The translations under genes were made by a program, and so were the position numbers. A stretch of DNA of 9,994 nt from an uncultured Chloroflexota bacterium (GTDB lineage: Bacteria > Chloroflexota > UBA4733), in the NCBI GenBank assembly GCA_937967325.1, contig CALBSQ010000293.1:1-9994 (forward strand), written 5' to 3'. Within the stretch, counting starts at the first letter, position 1. Each line of letters begins with the position of its first letter. This document shows positions 6,065-9,994 of this stretch, one piece after another. Under the pieces are notes generated by a model, which had not been told where the DNA came from, did no database searches, and worked only from the letters and a program-made list of their open reading frames with translations.

Positions 6065-7201
6065 CTACACGTCCGCGATGCCGCCGTCGGCGTGGCGGAG
6101 GCCCGGCCAAAGCTTGACGCCGGTGTAGGGATGGCCGGCCAGATACGCCTCGTCGAGCTCGATGCCGAGCCCGGGCTTGGTCGGCAGCTCGATGCGCCCG
6201 TTGCGCGCCTTGAGCTGCTCGGCTTCGCTGCCGGCCTGGCAGTCGTCGCGAGTGGCGCTCTGGGCGTACTCCAGAATGTTGAAGTTCGGCATCACGGCGG
6301 CGGCGTGGACCGACGCCGCGGTAGCGACCGGGCCGTTGGGGTTGTGCGGCGCCACCTGAATGTGGTAGGTCTCGGCCATGGCGGCAATCTTGAGCGTCTC
6401 CTTGATGCCGCCGTCATGGCAGATGTCGGGCTGGATTACATCAATCAGTTGCTGCTCCAGCATCTCGCGGAAGCCCCACTTGGTGAAGGCGCGCTCGCCG
6501 GTGGCGATATCCATGGACAGCCGCGCCTCGCGCAGCAACCGCAAGCTCTGAATGTTGTCCGGCGGCACCGCCTCCTCATAGAAGAGCAGCCCGTACGGCT
6601 CGAGGGCCTTGCCCAGCCGGATGGCCGCGGCCGGGCGCAATCGCCCGTGGACGTCGCACATCAGCTCGACCTCCTCGCCGCAGGCTTGCCGCATGCGCTC
6701 GAAGGACTGGGCCGTCAGACGGGGCAGCTCCCGCTCGTCGACCACTGGGTTGCCGCGTCGGCCACCGGGCGGGCCGAACTTGAAGGCGCGCCAGCCCTCC
6801 TCCATGAGCTGCAAGGCGCGGTCAGGATCGCCGCAGTGCGTGTAGCAGGGAATGTAGTCGCGCACCGCGCCGCCGAGCAGCTTATACACCGGCTGCCTAT
6901 AGGCCTTGCCGGTGATGTCCCAGAGCGCCTGCTCGATGCCCGAGAGGGCCGACAGGATCGCCACGCCGCCGCGCCAGAAGCCGTGCCGGTACATGCGTTG
7001 CCAGTGGTAATCGATGCGGGTGGGATCTTCACCCAAGATGAAGCCTTCCAGGTCGTGGACCGCGGCGGCGACGGTGCCCTGCTTCATCTCCAAGGTCCCC
7101 TCGCCCCAACCGTGGAGACCCTCATCGGTCTGGATCTTGATGAAGACGTATTCCCTACCCGGACTTTCCATGATGTAGGTCTTCACTTCGGTGATCTTCA
7201 T
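6065..7201 (-). CDS. Enolase-superfamily sugar-acid dehydratase, D-galactonate dehydratase-like
   Basis: This 378-residue protein belongs to the mandelate racemase/muconate lactonizing enzyme family. The N-terminal capping domain (about 1-115) includes FIKIQTDEGLHGWGEGT and GFWRGGVAILSALSGIEQALWDI. The barrel domain carries Mg ligands D183 (CDVHGR), E209 (FYEEAVPP) and E236 (GERAF). H185 is adjacent, and H286 in APHNPNGP is the likely catalytic base. These positions match E. coli DgoD (D183, H185, E209, E235, H285) almost exactly, and QPDICHDGGI is also conserved. Expected reaction: dehydration of a sugar acid such as D-galactonate to a 2-keto-3-deoxy acid in the cytoplasm. Other aldonates are possible, since substrate specificity cannot be read here. 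ATG 7201 follows GGGGGAT on the minus strand. The SDR gene about 0.9 kb upstream could supply related sugar oxidation; that link is inference. Confidence 0.9.
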   Translation of the reverse strand: MKITEVKTYIMESPGREYVFIKIQTDEGLHGWGEGTLEMKQGTVAAAVHDLEGFILGEDPTRIDYHWQRMYRHGFWRGGVAILSALSGIEQALWDITGKAYRQPVYKLLGGAVRDYIPCYTHCGDPDRALQLMEEGWRAFKFGPPGGRRGNPVVDERELPRLTAQSFERMRQACGEEVELMCDVHGRLRPAAAIRLGKALEPYGLLFYEEAVPPDNIQSLRLLREARLSMDIATGERAFTKWGFREMLEQQLIDVIQPDICHDGGIKETLKIAAMAETYHIQVAPHNPNGPVATAASVHAAAVMPNFNILEYAQSATRDDCQAGSEAEQLKARNGRIELPTKPGLGIELDEAYLAGHPYTGVKLWPGLRHADGGIADV

Positions 7202-7259
7202 GTGCTCGATCCCCCAGCGTGACAGCGCGTTTGGCAGAACTCCTGCGTCCAGGCGAGCG

Positions 7260-7268
7260 ATCGTACCA
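7260..7268 (-). promoter_or_regulatory. Possible extended -10 promoter for the dehydratase gene
   Basis: The minus strand reads TGGTACGAT, matching an extended -10 box (TGn followed by TAnnnT), about 58 bases upstream of ATG 7201. No good -35 is seen, as expected for some extended -10 promoters. The call rests only on this short motif. Confidence 0.22.
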
Positions 7269-7346
7269 TCCCCAGCAGGCGCGAACCAGGCGCCGCGATA
7301 GGAGGCGCCCCCAGAACTGCGCGGTGTCAGCTTGGGCCCCTTGCTC

Positions 7347-7407
7347 CCACGGCCAAGCCGTAGGGAGGGAGCGCGGGCCGATAGCCGCGCTTCCCTCCCT
7401 GCCGTGG
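7347..7407. repeat. Nested inverted repeat downstream of the Tat protein gene; possible terminator
   Basis: CCACGGC (7347-7353) pairs with GCCGTGG (7401-7407). Inside these, GGGAGGGAGCGCGG (7363-7376) pairs with 7385-7399 with one bulged base, leaving an 8-nt loop. A further small hairpin, ACGGC-CAA-GCCGT, lies at 7349-7361. On the minus strand the structure starts eight bases after the stop codon of the Tat-exported protein, where a terminator would be expected. There is no T-tract. It may be a dispersed palindromic repeat that also acts as a terminator. The remaining bases 7202-7346 hold only the dehydratase leader. Confidence 0.6.
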
Positions 7408-7414
7408 TGATGGT

Positions 7415-7702
7415 CTAGTCTGTGCCGCACTGCCTCCGGTCGACGCACCGGTCGAAGCACTCTTCCCTGTCGAAGTCTTCGTCACCCTGTTCGTCGGCCC
7501 GTTCCTGCTGCTGTTCGCAGAAATCATGGCAGCAGTCTTCGAGGGCGTCACGATCGCGCTCTTGATTGCCCTGGGCGAGGACCGGACCGGGAAGCGTCGC
7601 CACGACCGTCGCTCCGACGAGGCCGCCGAGCTGCAGCAGCGTCCGCCGCCGCGACTGATTGCCCGCGAGGGTACGCGCCAACCTATCGAGCCAGTGGTTC
7701 AC
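7415..7702 (-). CDS. Small Tat-exported cysteine-rich protein with twin CX3C motif
   Basis: The product has 95 residues. The N-terminus contains a twin-arginine signal, SRRRTLLQLGG (17-27), a hydrophobic stretch GLVGATVVATLPGPVLA, and a probable signal peptidase site after VLA (residues 41-43). The exported part is about 50 residues, very acidic and helical, with six Cys: C57, C58, C62, C82, C86 and C92. C58-x3-C62 and C82-x3-C86 form a twin CX3C pattern 19 residues apart. This is the spacing type of helical-hairpin disulfide proteins. No metal or cofactor family is recognised. The start is GTG 7702, supported by AAGGAG at 7709-7714 with a six-base spacer. Tat export suggests folding, cofactor loading or partner binding before export. 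The sequence does not show the function. Confidence 0.78.
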   Translation of the reverse strand: MNHWLDRLARTLAGNQSRRRTLLQLGGLVGATVVATLPGPVLAQGNQERDRDALEDCCHDFCEQQQERADEQGDEDFDREECFDRCVDRRQCGTD

Positions 7703-8103
7703 TGTAGACTCCTTCCTCTTCTACAACCGGAACACGCCAAAAGTGCGGAGTAACCAGGCAGATGAAACGTCGCAGGAGTAGCCTATGTTGGATAAGGGGC
7801 TATTGGCATGGGCACTCCCTCGAGTGTCGCACACTGCCGGGCGCCACCCTGCGCTGGTCACCTCCCTCCCAGCTCGGCAACTACCCGCGCCGGCGCCTGA
7901 TGCACGATCCCTTGCTCCGCCTGGTCCGTTGCATCTGGCGTTGCCGCTGGCGGGCATCAAGCCAGAGTCGGGATGAAACGTCGAGTAGGGACGGCGCTAT
8001 ATATCGTCGCGCGCGAATCGAACCGCCTGCTTGCGCCAGTATAGACGAGGGGGCTGCCAATGTCACGATACGAGGCCCGACGGCCCGACGGGCGCGCCCT
8101 TGA
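7703..8103. other. Non-coding region without recognisable gene
   Basis: These 401 bases lie between the start of the Tat protein gene and the stop of the SDR gene. Open frames exist on both strands (for example 7762-8103 plus and 7721-7960 minus), but their translations are Arg/Pro/Ala-rich and match no family I know. An imperfect direct repeat, GATGAAACGTCG followed by AGTAG, occurs at 7761-7781 and again at 7972-7988. The second copy lacks four bases. TATATA occurs at 7999-8004. The region should contain the promoter of the minus-strand Tat protein gene, but I cannot point to its boxes. Confidence 0.55.
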
Positions 8104-8880
8104 TCACCCGCCCAGGCTGCGCCCACCGTCTACGCTGATCACGTCGCCGGTGGTGAGCGGAGCGCCCGCGGCCAGGTACAGCGCCACATCGGCCACGTCG
8201 GCCGGGTTGGCGATCCGCCCCATCGGCGTCCCGGCTGCCGGCGATGCCGTGGCAGGTGGCGCGGGCGTGGTTCGGTTGGACTGCCAGCGCGTATCGCTGA
8301 CGCCGCCCGGCGCGATGCCGTTCACCCGGACGTTGGAGGGGCCCAAGGCGCGGGCAAGGCAGCGCGTCAAATGAATGACCGCGGCCTTCGAGCAGCAGTA
8401 GGCGATGGAGCTGCCGTTGGCGCGGATACCGGACATTGAGGCAACATTGATGATGCTGCCACCGGACGGCGTCTGCCCCTGCATGACTTTGGCAGCGGCG
8501 CGGCAGCACCAGAATGTGCCTTTGACGTTGACGTCGTAAAGGACGTCCCACACCTCCTCGGTCAGGCCGTCGAGGTCGGCAAAGTCGACGAAACGGGTGA
8601 TGGCGGCGTTGTTGACCAGGACGTCCAGACGCCCGAATTGCTCTACCGCCGAGCGGACAAGCTGCTCCGCCTCGGCCTGCTGTGAGACGTCGGCCCTGAC
8701 CAAATGCGCCCGGCCGCCGGCCGCGCGCACTCGCCCGGCAGTGTCCTCGGCCTCCGAGCGCGACTTGCTGTAGTTGACGACGACGTCGGCGCCTTCCTTG
8801 CCGTACAGGATAGCAATCTCCCGCCCGATGCCGACGGCCGCTCCCGTCACGATGGTCGACTTTCCGGTCAGGCGTCCCAT
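8104..8880 (-). CDS. SDR-family NAD(P)-dependent oxidoreductase
   Basis: The 258-residue protein is a classical short-chain dehydrogenase/reductase of standard length. The Rossmann cofactor motif is T12-G-A-A-V-G-I-G19, and DVS at 64-66 follows. LVNNAAIT (88-95) is the conserved NNAG-type element. N118, S148 and Y161-x3-K165 form the catalytic tetrad. The C-terminus ends with the usual DVISVDGG. It oxidises or reduces an alcohol/ketone, perhaps a sugar or 3-oxoacyl substrate. Resemblance is to FabG/glucose-1-dehydrogenase-type enzymes and is not specific. A Pro/Ala/Thr-rich loop at about 204-217 sits in the substrate-binding region, is low-complexity and is unusual. ATG 8880 has AAAGGA at 8889-8894 with an eight-base spacer. 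It lies downstream of the NTF2-like gene with a 157-nt gap. Confidence 0.92.
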   Translation of the reverse strand: MGRLTGKSTIVTGAAVGIGREIAILYGKEGADVVVNYSKSRSEAEDTAGRVRAAGGRAHLVRADVSQQAEAEQLVRSAVEQFGRLDVLVNNAAITRFVDFADLDGLTEEVWDVLYDVNVKGTFWCCRAAAKVMQGQTPSGGSIINVASMSGIRANGSSIAYCCSKAAVIHLTRCLARALGPSNVRVNGIAPGGVSDTRWQSNRTTPAPPATASPAAGTPMGRIANPADVADVALYLAAGAPLTTGDVISVDGGRSLGG

Positions 8881-8944
8881 GTTGTATTTCCTTTCTCCTG
8901 GGTGCGGGGACGGGCCAGTGATCTACGCGCTTTTCCCGCCACCG

Positions 8945-8998
8945 CTCTCCCCCAGGATTGGGGGAGAGATGGCGAAGCCAGAGAGGGGGCCCGCCCCC
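8945..8998. repeat. Palindromic repeat (two adjacent hairpins) between NTF2-like and SDR genes
   Basis: CTCTCCCCCA (8945-8954) and TGGGGGAGAG (8959-8968) form a perfect 10-bp stem with a GGAT loop. A second perfect stem, GGGGGC-CC-GCCCCC, lies at 8985-8998. I recall this C/G-rich hairpin type as a common dispersed intergenic repeat in GC-rich environmental bacteria. On the minus strand it follows the NTF2-like stop by about 40 bases, so it may act as a terminator. The rest of 8881-9037 holds only the SDR leader. Confidence 0.65.
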
Positions 8999-9037
8999 GC
9001 TGCCGGATGGTAGCACGGGCAGCGCGCCGTGCCCGGC

Positions 9038-9526
9038 TCAACACGTACAGTTTCCGGCGTCGAAGAGGGCGACGATCTTCCCGCTCCGGATCACCATTTG
9101 CTGGGTCAAATCGAGCGCCAGCGTGGTGTTGGTCCAGGTAACCACGCTATGCACCAAAACGGTGTCGCCGTCAACGTGCAAGTCCGCAACGTGGTGGTGG
9201 ATGGGGCCTTGCACCTCATAGTAGCCGCTGAAAAAATCCCGGATTTGGCGCGGGCTGTTGAGCACCGTGACCCCGCTATGCAGGGCTCCTAACGAAACGA
9301 CGGCGTCGTCGGCGTAGAAAGCGACCAGCCGGTCCAAGTTCTTGGCGTCCATGGCCGAGTAGTAGGCGCGAATCAACGGCTCGATCGAGCTCGACGGCGG
9401 CGGAGCGGCAGCGGTGGCCGTGACCACGGCCAGCACGGTGAAGCAGAGCGGCGCCAGCGGTGCGCGTGGCGAGCGCCGCGCGACAGTGCGAAGGAAAAGA
9501 CGCAAGTACAGGAGCCGCCAGTACAT
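9038..9526 (-). CDS. Secreted or membrane-anchored NTF2/SnoaL-like domain protein
   Basis: The product has 162 residues. A basic N-terminus with several Arg is followed by a hydrophobic segment, LAPLCFTVLAVVTATAAA (24-41), consistent with a signal peptide or anchor. Residues about 48-158 fit the NTF2-like (SnoaL-like) cone fold. They run from an initial helix IEPLIRAYYSAMDAKNLDRLVAFYADDAVV, through a loop and helix SPRQIRDFFSGYY, to strands HHHVADLHVDGDTVLVHSVVTWT. Such domains bind small ligands or serve as enzymes; nothing identifies a substrate. The chain ends in Cys-Thr-Cys. ATG 9526 has AGGA eight bases upstream. An in-frame ATG at 9550 and one at 9715 are possible but lack ribosome binding sites. 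It is divergent from the M55 peptidase gene. Confidence 0.78.
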   Translation of the reverse strand: MYWRLLYLRLFLRTVARRSPRAPLAPLCFTVLAVVTATAAAPPPSSSIEPLIRAYYSAMDAKNLDRLVAFYADDAVVSLGALHSGVTVLNSPRQIRDFFSGYYEVQGPIHHHVADLHVDGDTVLVHSVVTWTNTTLALDLTQQMVIRSGKIVALFDAGNCTC

Positions 9527-9729
9527 TCTCGCTGTCCTAACCGTACCCATCAGTGTATACCGTCGCGGTATCAGCGCAGTCGGGCGGCAGCGGCAGACGC
9601 CCGGTCGTCGGCTCGCCGGAGCTGGCCACACCGGACGAGTGGCGCGGCCGGACGACTTTCGTGTACCCTCCGACGAGCAACGTTGACCGGCGTCTCGCCG
9701 GCTGAATCGCGCCACGAAAGGACAAGCGC
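9527..9729. promoter_or_regulatory. Divergent intergenic region with small hairpin
   Basis: These 203 bases separate divergent genes and so should hold both promoters. On the minus strand TATACA lies about 29 bases before ATG 9526 and could be a -10 box, without a convincing -35. On the plus strand CCGGCG-TCT-CGCCGG at 9687-9701 is a perfect 6-bp hairpin 28 bases upstream of GTG 9730. It may be an operator or leader structure, or chance. No gene is seen here. Confidence 0.35.
9717..9722 (+). promoter_or_regulatory. Ribosome binding site of the M55 peptidase gene
   Basis: AAAGGA is followed by a seven-base spacer and GTG 9730. This supports the GTG start, because the first in-frame ATG (9745) falls inside the conserved N-terminal strand. 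Confidence 0.6.
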
Positions 9730-9994
9730 GTGCGCGTGCTGATCATGACCGACATGGAAGGCGTCAGTGGCATCGTCGTCTGGGACCAGGTGAACGGCGG
9801 AGCGCCGTTGTATCAGGAGGGTAGGCGGCTCTACACCGAGGAGATCAACGCGGCGGTGCGGGGCGCCAAGGCGGGCGGCGCCACGGAGATTGTCGTCGTG
9901 GACTGCCACGGGGCCGGCGGCGGCTGGACCTTCAACTCACTGATGCCGGAGCTGCTCGATCCCGACTGCGAGTGGGTCGCGCACCACGGTTGGT
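9730..9994 (+). CDS. M55-family D-aminopeptidase (DppA-like), N-terminal part
   Basis: The gene runs off the right edge; 88 codons are visible. The translation begins MRVLIMTDMEGVSGIVVW and continues with a Tyr/Glu-rich helix RRLYTEEINAAVRGAKAGGA. It then has EIVVVDCHGAGGGWTFN. In the M55 zinc peptidases (type: Bacillus subtilis DppA) the metal ligands are D8, E10 and H60. Here D8, E10 and H60 stand at exactly these positions; later ligands lie outside the window. DppA-type enzymes release N-terminal D-amino acids from peptides and assemble into self-compartmentalising rings in the cytoplasm. GTG 9730 is chosen because the conserved first strand starts directly there. It is divergent from the NTF2-like gene. 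The family call is strong; the precise substrate is not. Confidence 0.9.
   Translation, partial: MRVLIMTDMEGVSGIVVWDQVNGGAPLYQEGRRLYTEEINAAVRGAKAGGATEIVVVDCHGAGGGWTFNSLMPELLDPDCEWVAHHGW

Noticed and set aside
6092..7222. 376-codon plus-strand open frame antisense to the dehydratase
   Set aside because: It mirrors the minus-strand gene, whose catalytic residues are intact; its translation is Leu/Val/Gly/His-rich with no family features.
8005..8040. tRNA T-arm-like GGTTCGATTC on the minus strand
   Set aside because: The flanking bases do not form the 5-bp T stem and no anticodon or acceptor stem can be built around it.
7762..8103. 113-codon plus-strand frame in the gap before the SDR gene
   Set aside because: Very Arg/Ser/Pro-rich, no ribosome binding site and no recognisable family; it looks like non-coding sequence.
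9527..9715. Extended start of the NTF2-like protein at 9715 or 9550
   Set aside because: The extra residues are Arg/Pro-rich, precede a normal signal sequence, and have no ribosome binding site; they also overlap the divergent promoter region.
1..9994. CRISPR array, phage or transposase genes
   Set aside because: No regularly spaced direct repeats and no transposase, integrase or structural phage protein were found in any frame; the repeats seen are inverted, not arrays.

Overview
The window is GC-rich bacterial chromosomal DNA with short intergenic gaps, frequent GTG/TTG starts and many small palindromic repeats between genes. The gene mix is a paired alkaline-phosphatase-fold 'sulfatases', GNAT acetyltransferases, SPW-type membrane proteins, a galactonate-dehydratase-like enolase-superfamily enzyme, a small Tat-exported protein and an M55 D-aminopeptidase. 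This fits an environmental, free-living bacterium and reminds me most of Chloroflexota (Thermomicrobia-like) genomes. That placement is inference: no rRNA or other phylogenetic marker is present.

Layout. Positions 1-3830 are read on the plus strand. They hold the 3' end of a sulfatase gene entering from the left edge, a complete second sulfatase-fold gene 19 nt later, a 364-nt gap with a perfect 40-bp inverted repeat, a lipoprotein gene, and a two-domain GNAT acetyltransferase gene 18 nt after it. Positions 3951-9526 are read on the minus strand. In transcription order these are an NTF2/SnoaL-like secreted protein, an SDR oxidoreductase, a Tat-exported cysteine-rich small protein, an enolase-superfamily sugar-acid dehydratase, two tandem SPW-like membrane proteins joined by an ATGA overlap, and a second GNAT protein. 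At 9730 a divergent plus-strand gene begins and runs off the right edge; it encodes an M55 (DppA-like) D-aminopeptidase.

Gene cooperation. The two sulfatase-fold genes are probably one operon acting on sulfate or phosphate esters, but the complete one has Thr where formylglycine sulfatases have Cys or Ser. The lipoprotein and first GNAT gene are probably co-transcribed, and the two SPW genes look translationally coupled. The SDR and the DgoD-like dehydratase could serve one sugar/aldonate oxidation route, although other DNA separates them.

Accessory structure. Five separate inverted-repeat elements lie here (35-80, 2140-2298, 4983-5098, 7347-7407, 8945-8998). Four are intergenic. One sits inside the coding frame of the truncated sulfatase and adds about 20 low-complexity residues. 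I found no rRNA, tRNA, CRISPR array, transposase or phage gene, and no clear multi-gene novel system. The most unusual items are the twin-CX3C Tat protein, the Thr-type 'sulfatase', and the palindromic elements.
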